A DNA stretch of 64,000 nt. Origin: Pseudomonas simiae (GTDB lineage: Bacteria > Pseudomonadota > Gammaproteobacteria > Pseudomonadales > Pseudomonadaceae). The translations under genes and the position numbers were made by a program. The notes under the pieces are model-generated. The model was not told where the DNA came from. It saw only the letters and a program-made list of their open reading frames with translations, and ran no database searches. Below are positions 56,058 through 64,000 of this stretch, piece after piece (within the stretch, counting starts at the first letter, position 1; each line of letters begins with the position of its first letter). The DNA lies in NCBI RefSeq assembly GCF_900111895.1, contig NZ_FOKB01000001.1, positions 62,001 to 126,000 on the forward strand. The letters are read 5' to 3'.

Positions 56058-57290
56058 TTAACGTTTTCTGTGTGTTCTCTCTAAACCCAGATGGTACGCA
56101 TGATAGTCATCAGAGTCCTCTTCGTTTGAAATTCTATTCAATTCGAATGATCGACCGCGCCGTTTCGGGCCAAATCGTCTAGCGTATTCACCTTGAAAAG
56201 CTAAGAAACTGTTCCAGTCTTTTCTATTATTGCTCTCACCGCTATAACCTTTCTGTCCAGGTCGTCTACCGTATTCATCCATTGTCTCTGATCGACCATT
56301 TTCATAACCAACCATCGTAGAGGTAGAATATGTTACGGATCGCGGGTCAGGCATTAATAAATAACTATCCCCTAGTTGTGGCCATAGAGAAGGTGTCACC
56401 TTTTTTTCAGGATATAGCCATTCCTTTTCTCGTGCCGCAACGTACCGCTCAGCTCGAATTTTTGTTATGTAGTTAATTTGGAGTACTTCTAACTCTGTGA
56501 GTTCTCTATGAGTTTGAATGCTCGTGAAGTTAAACATTGCCGTTCGAAATAGCTTTGGGTTTGGCCGCTCTTTCATAGGATTTCCGTACGGACATCTGAC
56601 CCAAGACAGGTTAGTTAGAATCAGGACGCGTTCTTCCGACAACGGAAAGTATGTGTGAGTGCCGTTCAGCCAAACCTCAGGATCACCTACCTTTTTCGCC
56701 AATGCAGATTGAGGGAAACAACCTTTGTTGTATACGGTAACGGGGTGATCTGACAGGATTAGTTTTGTATCCGTACTCTTGCAGTCAGCCAATTGCCAAA
56801 CACATTCAGTCCATAACGCACAAAAATAACTCTGTAGTCTCTGTAGCATAAATAATAATTCATTTTTGTCACGTGACTGTGTTTTAGATGCCAAATACTT
56901 CAAACCCTTCGGAGTTCTGAGTTTTTGAGTGCTCATGTAAAGTAGTAGATTGTGAAAAGACTGAGGATCTACATCAGGATGCTGGAATTTAGAAAAGTAC
57001 TCAACAGCTTTGTGCCCTTCAGTATCAATTTGTCCAAAAAATTTTTCTTCGATTTCTGTTGATTCGAAGTTGCCTAGTTTTGTTGTATAAAGATCTTCTA
57101 TTTTGAAACAGCTATCGGGGCCCCAGCGCATCATGTCCTTGCGCTTATATCGTGTGCCATTTGCTGTAGTAATTGTTTCTGGCTTTAAGTCAAGGTAATA
57201 AAATTTAGCCTCGCCGCCGTCTGCGGATAAGAACTTTTTCTGATACCACTCAGGAACGTAATGATTGTTACGATATTCTTTAATTGCCAC
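56058..57290 (-). CDS. DUF4238 protein
   Basis: 410 residues. The N-terminal NNHYVPEWYQKKFL (residues 8-21) is the DUF4238 hallmark; later conserved patches include ILSDHPVTVYNKG and EERVLILTNLSW. The gene is clearly AT-richer than its neighbours and lies beside a tRNA with att-like repeats, so it was probably acquired. Biochemical function unknown; the family turns up in genomic islands. No integrase or partner gene is visible. ATG 57290 has AGGGGG upstream. Confidence 0.82.
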   Translation of the reverse strand: MAIKEYRNNHYVPEWYQKKFLSADGGEAKFYYLDLKPETITTANGTRYKRKDMMRWGPDSCFKIEDLYTTKLGNFESTEIEEKFFGQIDTEGHKAVEYFSKFQHPDVDPQSFHNLLLYMSTQKLRTPKGLKYLASKTQSRDKNELLFMLQRLQSYFCALWTECVWQLADCKSTDTKLILSDHPVTVYNKGCFPQSALAKKVGDPEVWLNGTHTYFPLSEERVLILTNLSWVRCPYGNPMKERPNPKLFRTAMFNFTSIQTHRELTELEVLQINYITKIRAERYVAAREKEWLYPEKKVTPSLWPQLGDSYLLMPDPRSVTYSTSTMVGYENGRSETMDEYGRRPGQKGYSGESNNRKDWNSFLAFQGEYARRFGPKRRGRSFELNRISNEEDSDDYHAYHLGLERTHRKR

Positions 57291-57714
57291 GATGCCCCCT
57301 TGAAAGCCTGCAGCATAGTAAGTTCTCCCTACTCACACTATAGACTTAGTTTTTACGCATCGAAAAATTTTTCTTTTGCATCGTAAAGAGTGAATTTCTC
57401 AAAATGACATTTTCGGACAGCAGCAACAAACACTATCCGGGGCAGCGTACGGAGAATTAAGGTTCGGCAGCCTGCGTTTGGCCGTTTGCAGGCCATCTTG
57501 GCAGCTAATCGGCAAGAAGACGTTCAAGTTGCCACGCACAAGAGTGTTGTGTAGCGTCGATATACCTATATCGCCGCTTATGTAAAAAAGCCCCCACACT
57601 TAGACTTGGTGTGGCGGCCTTTTTGTGTGCCCTCGTAAACCAGAACCCCCTGGATTGCTATTCCGAAGCCAGGTGAATTGGTCGCTAAAGCTCTAAAGCG
57701 ACCTGCAGTATTTT
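57291..57714. other. Gap between DUF4238 and the next gene
   Basis: AT-rich upstream flank of the DUF4238 gene to about 57400, then sequence with only short fragments (no start with ribosome-binding site). A terminator-like stem CCACAC/GTGTGG at 57594-57614 with T5 (57620-57624) lies near 57600. No gene supported. Confidence 0.6.
57585..57625. terminator. Terminator-like hairpin
   Basis: CCACAC (57594-57599) and GTGTGG (57609-57614), flanked by A6 on one side and T5 on the other, so it could work in either direction. Confidence 0.65.
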
Positions 57715-57984
57715 CTAGGGTAGCGGAACATCCATTCGCCGGCCTATGACATCCAGCAAGTCACACCCGTCGCGCATTGGAATTGAGCACAGCAAGGCAA
57801 AGTCGCTGAGTACCACCGCATCGCTGCCTATCTCACTACGTAGCGCAAGATTCTCAAGCACCTGCGTCACCGAGCGGATTCGATAGTTCGCGGCATCAAG
57901 AAGGATTTCCAACGGGACGGTTGTGTCGACGAAAAGGGCGGGTGTGGCGCTGTCGTTGCTGGTGAGTGCTATGTATTGGTTCAT
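57715..57984 (-). CDS. Small hypothetical protein, DUF3077-like
   Basis: 89 residues. ALFVDTTVPLEILLDAANYRI and SDFALLCSIPMRDGCDLLDV resemble DUF3077, a small protein family found in multiple copies in Pseudomonas; I am not certain of the match. ATG at 57984. It has a long structured leader on the same strand. Function unknown. Confidence 0.65.
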   Translation of the reverse strand: MNQYIALTSNDSATPALFVDTTVPLEILLDAANYRIRSVTQVLENLALRSEIGSDAVVLSDFALLCSIPMRDGCDLLDVIGRRMDVPLP

Positions 57985-58235
57985 GCCTTAAGTCCGTTCA
58001 CTTAGAGGATGTGAGCCACGCATTTGTCGCCAAACAAAAGGTGGCAGCTGTACGCAGGTTGGCGAACCGGGACAAGAACGGACAAAGACCGGCAGACCCG
58101 AAGGTCTCCCACGCACAGCTACCATGAAGCAGCTTATTGCGTGCAGGGGCATCCCGCAAATCTGCCGGGAAGCTTTTGCCATCTTGTAGTCGAGTCGCCA
58201 AACCCGGTCGCCCTGTGAGCGACCGTTGGACTATA
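57985..58235 (-). promoter_or_regulatory. Structured leader of the DUF3077-like gene
   Basis: A -10 TATAGT (minus strand, 58235-58230) is followed at once by hairpin CGGTCGC/GCGACCG (58225-58205); further stem AGACC-CGAA-GGTCT at 58094-58107 and AGCTGT/ACAGCT long-range pairing. I recognise similar sequence from Pseudomonas intergenic regions, where it is sometimes mis-annotated as small proteins. Beyond it to 58373 nothing is seen. Confidence 0.55.
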
Positions 58236-58373
58236 GGCGGGGTGAATTTGAAGTGGGAGAGTGGCGCTTCTGAATAGGCCGTAGGAAATTGCCCAAATCA
58301 ATTGTCAGGGCCAGTACAGCCGATTCAGTGGATATACACCCGGCCTATTTTCTTCACGCTCAACCGTCGCAGG

Positions 58374-59006
58374 TTAAGGTGTCTCTTCCGTATTCAATAA
58401 CGGCCCAACCGACCCAAATGGATAGCTGCCCATTCCGATGCGCAACGGCGCTATCGGGTTCGCTGCGGCGCCTATCAGCAGTACATTGTCGATGACAATG
58501 GTTTCCCCTGGCGCACGGTTATCCGCTGCGACGATAAGGTAGTAGGTTCCGCTGTTTTTCACCGTGCCTTTCAAGACCTGGCTGATGACCCCCACGATGC
58601 CAGACGCCTTGCCAAAGCCTTCAGCCTGCACATTGCCTTGGGCGTCCATCAGGATCAAATAAGGGTTCAGGGCGTATTTGCTGAATCCCAGGCACGCGTT
58701 GACGCACCAAGAGTTAACGTCGATATGGAAGGGTTTATCTTTTATTAAGGCTACGCTGAATAATCGGTAGTTCGACGGGATCCCGTTGATCAGGATGCGC
58801 GGTTCTTCGGCCGTGATCTTCCACTGGGGCGGCCGCCACCCTGGGTCGATCGGCATGGGCACCGCTTGAGTGTTACGCATGGCCTCAGAGGGGGTTCGCG
58901 CTAACGGCGTGCTGCTGTTTTTGACTTGTTCTTCAAACAGTGTTGTCGGATTGCTTGAACAGGCGGTGATTAACAAACAGCACAGCAATAGAAACAGACT
59001 CCGCAT
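58374..59006 (-). CDS. Hypothetical lipoprotein
   Basis: 210 residues with lipobox LLITAC (Cys at residue 16) followed by SSNP. The mature part has a beta-rich look (ILMDAQGNVQAEGFG; NSGTYYLIVAADNRAPGETI), reminiscent of MalM-like periplasmic proteins, without a clear family. One Cys pair (CVNAC) may form a disulfide. Likely outer-membrane anchored. Function unknown. Confidence 0.8.
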   Translation of the reverse strand: MRSLFLLLCCLLITACSSNPTTLFEEQVKNSSTPLARTPSEAMRNTQAVPMPIDPGWRPPQWKITAEEPRILINGIPSNYRLFSVALIKDKPFHIDVNSWCVNACLGFSKYALNPYLILMDAQGNVQAEGFGKASGIVGVISQVLKGTVKNSGTYYLIVAADNRAPGETIVIDNVLLIGAAANPIAPLRIGMGSYPFGSVGPLLNTEETP

Positions 59007-59125
59007 TCGTACTTCCCTGTCATTGTCGTTTTCGAGAGGGCAAGACTACCACCCCGCGCGTCAGGCTTGTACGTACACCCAAGCCCTCAACCCCACAGCC
59101 ACCCCCACCTTTTGACTGCACCGCG

Positions 59126-59704
59126 TCAGATATGCAGCCACGCCAGGCTGCCCAATACCACTGCCACACCCGCTGCCGCATACGACAGGCGCTTCAACCA
59201 TTCCCGCCTCGTCAACAACGTAATCGCCGCCAACGAGATCGCGATCTGAATCGCGGTCATTGCCTGGGCCCAGCGGTGATGCTGGTGCAGCGCCTGTTCC
59301 GATTTTTCATCCCATTCCTTTGAGGTGGCTTCAAGCGTTTCGGCTTGTTTGCGCACGTCTTCCTTCTGGCGCTTGTAGCGTTCGATCTCGTCCTTGTAAT
59401 GCGCTGCATCTACGCCGGGAATGTGAGTGGCCAGTTCCGCAAGGTTCTGCCGGCTGGATTTGGCCTGGTAGTAGTTCCACTGGTTCGCGGCTTCGGTCTT
59501 GATGATGGCAGCGTTGTTTTTGTCCATGGCCGCTTCACTTTCGGTGGAGCCGGCCTGGTAGCTGAGCATGGCGCCGAGAGTCGCCATGAGGGCGGTCATC
59601 ACGGCGATGCGGCTGGCGAAATTGTCACCTCGCCCGTGGGCATGTTCGGTGGTGTGCTCGAGGTGTTTTTCGTGGGGGCTGGGGACTTCGAAGGCTTCGG
59701 ACAT
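59126..59704 (-). CDS. DUF4337 membrane protein
   Basis: 192 residues: a His-rich cytoplasmic start (HEKHLEHTTEHAHG), one membrane segment (IAVMTALMATLGAMLSY), a long coiled coil (YKDEIERYKRQKEDVRKQAE) and two C-terminal membrane segments. Layout and motifs fit DUF4337. Function unknown. Stands alone. Confidence 0.87.
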   Translation of the reverse strand: MSEAFEVPSPHEKHLEHTTEHAHGRGDNFASRIAVMTALMATLGAMLSYQAGSTESEAAMDKNNAAIIKTEAANQWNYYQAKSSRQNLAELATHIPGVDAAHYKDEIERYKRQKEDVRKQAETLEATSKEWDEKSEQALHQHHRWAQAMTAIQIAISLAAITLLTRREWLKRLSYAAAGVAVVLGSLAWLHI

Positions 59705-59758
59705 GGTGGCGTCTGTGAAGGGACTGAGGGAGTCTGATTCTTCACCAGTGAAGCTGTC

Positions 59759-60643
59759 TCAATCCTGTACGTAACGCTGCAAACCTTCCACCAGGGCGTC
59801 GAACATTACGCGGCAGCGCGGGCTGTTGCGCAGGTCTTCGTGCATCGTCACCCAGGTGTCCAGCCTGAGTGCAAAGCCTTCCGGCAGGACTCGGCGCAGG
59901 CGTGGGTCGCGCTTGGCCAGTTGGACCTGGCAGCCGCCGATGCCGGCGCCGGCGCGGATCAGGGCCAGTTGCGCCAGGTCGCTGTCGCTGCTGCAGGCGA
60001 AGGTGTTGCGTTCGAAGCCCTTGATGGCCAGGCTGCGGATAAACGCATTTTCCTGATCGAAGCCGATCACTGAGTGGCTGGCCAGGTCTTGCATGTGCAG
60101 GGGCGTGCCGTGTTTTAGCAGGTAATCATCGCGGGCATGCAGGCCGATTTCGATCAGGCCAATGCGTCGCGCCAGCAGTTGTTCCTGGCTGGGACGGACC
60201 ATGCGCACGGCGATATCGGCTTCCAGTTGCAGCAGGTCGCTCAGGCGGTTGGTCAGGACCAGTTCGACCCTGAGGTGCGGGTGAGTCTGGCGCAATTGCG
60301 TGAGGATCGGCGGCAGCACTTCTACGCCGACCACTTCACTGGCGGACACGCGCACCACGCCGCGCACTTCTTCGCCTTGAGAAGAGGCCGCACGTTCAAG
60401 CGCCGCTGCCGTGCGCTCCATGGTTTCGGCGTGGGCGCGCAGGGTGCGGGCCAGTGCTGTGGGCAACAAACCGTTCGGTGAACGGGTAAACAGCACCACG
60501 CCCAGCGCCGTTTCCAGCGCGGCAATGTGCCGTCCGACCGTGGGCTGTGTAATGCCGAGCTGCCGTGCGGCCCCCGACAGCGATCCCTCCCTGAATACAC
60601 CGAGGAACGATCGGTAAAGCTCCCAACCAATAGTCGATGCCAT
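59759..60643 (-). CDS. LysR-family regulator
   Basis: 294 residues: N-terminal helix-turn-helix (GSLSGAARQLGITQPTVGRH) and LysR substrate-binding domain. Divergent from the NAD-dependent epimerase gene at 60737 across 93 bp, the usual arrangement for control of that gene and itself. Confidence 0.92.
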   Translation of the reverse strand: MASTIGWELYRSFLGVFREGSLSGAARQLGITQPTVGRHIAALETALGVVLFTRSPNGLLPTALARTLRAHAETMERTAAALERAASSQGEEVRGVVRVSASEVVGVEVLPPILTQLRQTHPHLRVELVLTNRLSDLLQLEADIAVRMVRPSQEQLLARRIGLIEIGLHARDDYLLKHGTPLHMQDLASHSVIGFDQENAFIRSLAIKGFERNTFACSSDSDLAQLALIRAGAGIGGCQVQLAKRDPRLRRVLPEGFALRLDTWVTMHEDLRNSPRCRVMFDALVEGLQRYVQD

Positions 60644-60736
60644 GCATAAATGTATAGCGACTGCATTGTGTTCGGCAATTTATCTATAGCGAGACTGCAC
60701 ACAAAATGGCCACATCAACCTCTGTGGGAGAAGGCC

Positions 60737-61705
60737 ATGAAAAAGGTTCTGGTACTGGGTGCAACCGGCGGGATAGGCGGTGAAGTGGCGCGACAGCTGA
60801 GTGCTGCAAGCTGGGAAGTGTGTGCGTTGACCCGTGATGTCGACAGAGCCCGCAGCCAGAACGCAGCGTTTACGTGGGTTGAAGGCGATGCGCTCAATCG
60901 TGATGCGGTACTGGCGGCTGCCCGTGGCTGCGCGGTCATCGTGCACGGGGTCAACCCACCCGGTTATCGCAATTGGGCGGAGCAGGTGCTGCCGATGATC
61001 GGCAACACCATCGCAGCAGCCCTCGTCGAAGGCGCCACTATCGTATTACCCGGCACGGTCTATAACTACGGGCCGGATGCATTCCCGGTGTTGCACGAGG
61101 ATTCACCTCAGCACCCGCAAACCCGCAAAGGCGCAATCCGCGTGCAATTGGAGCAGCGCTTGCTGGACGCCTCCCGTCAGGGGGCGCGGGCGCTGATCGT
61201 GCGCGCCGGGGACTTTTTCGGCGCGCGGGTGGCTAACAACTGGTTTGCCCAGGGTTTGGTCAAGCCCGGAAAGCCGGTGCAGGTCGTCAGCTACCCAGGT
61301 GCCCCGGGTGTGATGCATCAATGGGCGTATCTGCCCGATGTAGCGCGCACGATGGTCGAGCTGATTGAGCGTCGAGCAACCCTCGACGCCTTCGCCTGCT
61401 TCCACATGGCCGGGCACGTGGATGCGGATGGCACGCAGATGGTCCAAGCGATTCAGCGCGTAATGCTGCGTAGGACGGGGCATCAACCGCGCGTCAATCG
61501 TTTCCCGTGGTGGTTGCTGAAAGTGGCGGCACCCTTTGTCGTCACCCTGCGCGAGATGCAAGAGATGCGCTACCTGTGGCAAACCCCCTTGCGCATGGAT
61601 AACCAACGCCTGTTGGTGGCCCTGGGCCATGAGCCGCATACGCCGCTCGAAGCCGCGGTGGAAGCTACGTTGGCCAACCTTGGTTGCTTGCCTGCGCACG
61701 CCTGA
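60737..61705 (+). CDS. NAD-dependent epimerase/dehydratase family protein
   Basis: 322 residues of the extended SDR fold: cofactor motif GATGGIGGEVA near residue 9, with VEGDALNRDAVLAA next strand. The ATG at 60737 after GGAGAAGG; the frame upstream lacks conservation. The canonical YxxxK is not obvious, so it may be an atypical SDR acting as binding protein or reductase. It overlaps the convergent DUF2784 gene by 41 nt. Confidence 0.88.
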   Translation: MKKVLVLGATGGIGGEVARQLSAASWEVCALTRDVDRARSQNAAFTWVEGDALNRDAVLAAARGCAVIVHGVNPPGYRNWAEQVLPMIGNTIAAALVEGATIVLPGTVYNYGPDAFPVLHEDSPQHPQTRKGAIRVQLEQRLLDASRQGARALIVRAGDFFGARVANNWFAQGLVKPGKPVQVVSYPGAPGVMHQWAYLPDVARTMVELIERRATLDAFACFHMAGHVDADGTQMVQAIQRVMLRRTGHQPRVNRFPWWLLKVAAPFVVTLREMQEMRYLWQTPLRMDNQRLLVALGHEPHTPLEAAVEATLANLGCLPAHA

Positions 61706-62048
61706 TCAAGCACGCATACACCGCGATATTGATCAGCAGCACCACCGTCCCGAGCGCCAATTGAATCCCAGGGGTCAGCCCCGCCGGGTAGATCAGCGTG
61801 AGGATGTAATGCTCGACAAAACCACCGCCGTAACCGTCTTGTCCGGCGAGGTGACGAAGCAGGTTTTCCCACCGGGTCAACGGGCAGGGCAGGTGCAGCA
61901 CTTCCACCGCCACGCCCCAGGCGGCCGCCGGCAAATGCAGCCAGATTACCCGGCGCCATTTGAGCGCGAGCAAGCCGCCAAACAGCACGAACAGGATAAA
62001 GGTGAGGTGAAACAGCACCAGGCTGTCGGCAGCGAGACGGAAGAGCAT
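61665..62048 (-). CDS. DUF2784 membrane protein
   Basis: 127 residues with four hydrophobic segments (LVLFHLTFILFVLFGGLLAL; TPGIQLALGTVVLLINIAVY) and the conserved CPLTRWENLLR loop. Function unknown. The 3' end overlaps the epimerase gene by 41 nt on the other strand. Confidence 0.88.
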   Translation of the reverse strand: MLFRLAADSLVLFHLTFILFVLFGGLLALKWRRVIWLHLPAAAWGVAVEVLHLPCPLTRWENLLRHLAGQDGYGGGFVEHYILTLIYPAGLTPGIQLALGTVVLLINIAVYACLIRRAQASNQGWPT

Positions 62049-62155
62049 TGCGGGTACTTCGAAAGGAGGGGGCTACAGTCTAAAGGGTTGCTTGCCGGCA
62101 AGTGTGGCCGTTATTGTGCTGAATCCTTTTAGTCCTCTCCCAAGGTTCTGTTGCG

Positions 62156-62845
62156 ATGAATGCACCGCGTACCGCAGTCGGTCCAATCAAGGCCGTGATT
62201 TTCGATATGGACGGGTTGTTGCTGGATACCGAAGGCATCTACACCGAAGTTACGCAGATCATCGCCGAACGCTACGGCCGTACCTACGATTGGGGCATCA
62301 AGCAGCACATCATCGGGCGCGGTGCCCAGGACTTGGCTGACTACGTGGTGAAGGCGCTGGATTTGCCGATCACACCGGCGCAGTTCCTGGAAATACGCGA
62401 GCCGCTGATGAGCGAGCGCTTCCCCAAGGCATTGGGCATGCCTGGCGCTGAAGCTTTGGTGCGGCACTTGAAAGCGCACAATATCCCGATTGCGGTGGGC
62501 ACCAGTTCGTCGCGCAATTCGTTCGGCCACAAGACCACGCTGCACCGCGAATGGTTTGGCCTGTTCGATACCATCGTCACCGCTGACGACCCGGAAGTCG
62601 GTGCCGCCAAGCCTGCGCCGGACATCTTCCTCACCGCCGCCCGCCGCCTGGGCGTTGCGCCCGAGGACTGCCTGGTGTTCGAAGACTCGCCGTTTGGCGT
62701 CACCGCCGCCAAGGCCGCGCACATGACCGCCATCGCCGTGCCGGATGAAGCCATGGCCGACAGCAAGTACCACCATGCCGACCAGATCATCCGCAAGCTC
62801 GCGGACTTTGACCTAGCGGCCTATGGCTTGCCGCCCCGTCCCTGA
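62156..62845 (+). CDS. HAD-IA phosphatase (pseudouridine-phosphatase-like)
   Basis: 229 residues: FDMDGLLLDTE (residues ~15-25), GTSSSRNSF motif II, KPAPDIFL, EDSPFGV motif IV. The cap and the DMDGLLLDTE pattern fit the group with human HDHD1 (pseudouridine-5'-phosphatase) and yeast glycerol-phosphatase. Exact substrate unknown. A REPIN follows. Confidence 0.9.
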   Translation: MNAPRTAVGPIKAVIFDMDGLLLDTEGIYTEVTQIIAERYGRTYDWGIKQHIIGRGAQDLADYVVKALDLPITPAQFLEIREPLMSERFPKALGMPGAEALVRHLKAHNIPIAVGTSSSRNSFGHKTTLHREWFGLFDTIVTADDPEVGAAKPAPDIFLTAARRLGVAPEDCLVFEDSPFGVTAAKAAHMTAIAVPDEAMADSKYHHADQIIRKLADFDLAAYGLPPRP

Positions 62846-62860
62846 ATCAAACACAGGTCA

Positions 62861-62958
62861 ACCCTGTGGGAGCGGTCTTGCTCGCGAAAGCGGTGTATCA
62901 GTCGATGTATTAAGTGACCGATACTCAGCCTTCGCGAGCAAGCCCGCTCCCACAGGGT
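62861..62958. repeat. REPIN
   Basis: ACCCTGTGGGAGCGGTCTTG and AAGCCCGCTCCCACAGGGT arms, one mismatch in the core, between convergent genes. Confidence 0.9.
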
Positions 62959-62978
62959 TTTGCAGTGTTTAAGAAGTA

Positions 62979-63725
62979 CTAGGCGCTGAAGCCACCATCG
63001 ATGGTCAAACTGGCACCTGTGATGTAACCCGCTTCCGGCCCTGCGAGGTAAGCCACAAAGCTGGCGATCTCTTCCACATGCCCGTAACGCCCCACCGCCA
63101 TCAGCCCGATCAAGCTTTCGGCAAAATCGCTGTTCGCCGGGTTCATATCGGTGTCCACCGGCCCAGGCTGCACGTTGTTGATGGTGATGCCGCGTGGCCC
63201 CAGATCTCGCGCCAGGCCCTTGGTCAACCCCACCAGCGCCGCCTTGCTCATGGCGTACGGGCCGCCACCGCCAAACGGCATGCGCTCGGCATTGGTGCTA
63301 CCAATGTTGATCACCCGACCGCCGTCACCCATATGCTTGGCCGCTTCCTGGGTCGCGATAAACACGCTGCGTACGTTGATCGCCAACGTCTGGTCAAAAT
63401 CTTCCAGCCTGAAATCTTCCAGCGGCGCAATGGCCAGCACACCGGCGTTGTTCACCAGAATGTCCAGGCGACCAAAGGCTTCGACGGTGGCGTTGACGGC
63501 GTTGCGGATCGCCCCGGCATCGGCGCTGTCGGCGTGGATCGCCAGTGCTTTGCCGCCTTCGCTGATCACGCTGTTCTGCAGTTCTTCAGCCTTGGCGACC
63601 GAGCTGACGTAAGTAAAGGCGACTGCTGCACCCTGCGCCGCGAGGCGCTTGACGATGGCGGCGCCGATGCCGCGAGAACCGCCTTGGATCAAGGCGACTT
63701 TGCCGCTGAGGTTCTGTGTGGTCAT
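62979..63725 (-). CDS. SDR-family oxidoreductase (3-oxoacyl-ACP reductase-like)
   Basis: 248-residue classical SDR: GGSRGIGA cofactor motif, NNAG, and catalytic YAMSK. Resembles FabG but the context is a divergent LysR gene (63852), so a regulated small-molecule reductase is likelier than fatty-acid synthesis; fabG proper is at 8344. Confidence 0.92.
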   Translation of the reverse strand: MTTQNLSGKVALIQGGSRGIGAAIVKRLAAQGAAVAFTYVSSVAKAEELQNSVISEGGKALAIHADSADAGAIRNAVNATVEAFGRLDILVNNAGVLAIAPLEDFRLEDFDQTLAINVRSVFIATQEAAKHMGDGGRVINIGSTNAERMPFGGGGPYAMSKAALVGLTKGLARDLGPRGITINNVQPGPVDTDMNPANSDFAESLIGLMAVGRYGHVEEIASFVAYLAGPEAGYITGASLTIDGGFSA

Positions 63726-63851
63726 GTCGATCTCCTAGCTGTTCAAGGCGGGATGCCTTGTTGTTGGGGCCGAGTATCGACCTCGCCAGTTCCTCCCGGT
63801 AGACCGTGATTGCTATAGTCTGTGTAAACCAAAAGTTTAGAGTGAGTCGAT

Positions 63852-64000
63852 ATGGAGAGCTTTGGCAGTATCGAATGCTTCGTGCGCAGCGCTGAAGGCG
63901 GCAGCTTTGCGGAGGCTGCCCGGCACCTGAGCCTGACCCCGGCAGCCGTCGGCAAAAGTGTCGCCAAGCTGGAGGCGCGCCTGGGGGTGAGATTGTTCCA
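63852..64000 (+). CDS. LysR-family regulator, N-terminal part
   Basis: About 49 residues visible before the window ends: SIECFVRSAEGGSFAEAARH and LTPAAVGKSVAKLEARLGVR are the LysR helix-turn-helix. Divergent from the SDR gene, which it probably controls. Truncated only by the window edge. Confidence 0.88.
   Translation, partial: MESFGSIECFVRSAEGGSFAEAARHLSLTPAAVGKSVAKLEARLGVRLF

Noticed and set aside
57399..57599. 66-codon minus-strand frame in the gap after DUF4238
   Set aside because: Cys-rich random-looking product without ribosome-binding site.
57998..58218. Three overlapping small open frames
   Set aside because: They coincide with a structured leader and lack consistent start signals; similar spurious proteins are known from Pseudomonas annotations.

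Overview
The window looks like chromosome of a Pseudomonas of the P. fluorescens group. GC content is high, and the block rne / rluC-HAD-sppA / maf / yceD-rpmF-plsX-fabD-fabG-acpP-fabF-pabC-mltG-tmk-holB / tatD / tetR follows the order known from Pseudomonas. Proteins typical of the genus (ETF-QO, DUF4823, DUF1285, DUF4398, RraB) are present. Palindromic REP-pair elements (REPINs) with GTGGGAGCGGGCTTGCTCGCGAA or GTGGGAGCTGGCTTGCCTGCGAT cores sit in many intergenic gaps.

Layout. 1-15.3 kb: housekeeping core. The 5' part of RNase E (rne, minus) with a leader of about 700 nt diverges from rluC, followed by the ribosome/phospholipid/fatty-acid/cell-wall/replication operon. 15.3-18.8 kb: a minus-strand small RNA matching RgsA in position and features, a TetR regulator, MoaA, and two small conserved proteins. 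18.8-23.1 kb: a GntR regulator, an ADP-ribosylglycohydrolase, an NCS1 permease and a PfkB kinase, an uncharacterised nucleoside-type salvage operon resembling E. coli yegUVW. 23.2-24.9 kb: small unknown proteins and a GNAT acetyltransferase. 25.2-30.5 kb: a sugar operon (SDR dehydrogenase, AraFGH-type ABC importer, IclR regulator). 30.5-32.6 kb: a YahK-type alcohol dehydrogenase diverging from an AraC regulator. 32.8-36.7 kb: ETF-QO diverging from etfBA, with a PsrA-type operator next to the ETF-QO promoter. 36.7-43 kb: a periplasmic binding protein, two envelope lipoproteins, a MocR-type regulator, small proteins and RraB. 43.1-46.6 kb: a candidate minus-strand sRNA, then a three-gene operon (circularly permuted ATP-grasp, alpha-E, transglutaminase-like) behind a consensus sigma-54 promoter and an NtrC-like site. 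46.7-55 kb: a cytochrome c, a thiolase/3-hydroxyacyl-CoA dehydrogenase pair, a glutamine amidotransferase, CorA, PlsC and a crotonase. 55.4-58.4 kb: tRNA-Ser(GGA) followed by an AT-richer accessory patch with a 30-bp att-like repeat and a DUF4238 gene. 58.4-64 kb: a lipoprotein, DUF4337, two LysR regulators each diverging from a dehydrogenase/epimerase gene, DUF2784 and a HAD phosphatase.

Links between parts. The putative RgsA RNA can pair over 20 nt (one mismatch) with the ribosome-binding site of acpP, which lies 6 kb away in the same window. RNase E and its inhibitor RraB are both present. ETF-QO, EtfAB and the thiolase/dehydrogenase pair belong to fatty-acid oxidation. The best candidates for undescribed biology are the sigma-54/NtrC-controlled ATP-grasp operon, the yegUVW-like operon, and the tRNA-Ser-linked patch.
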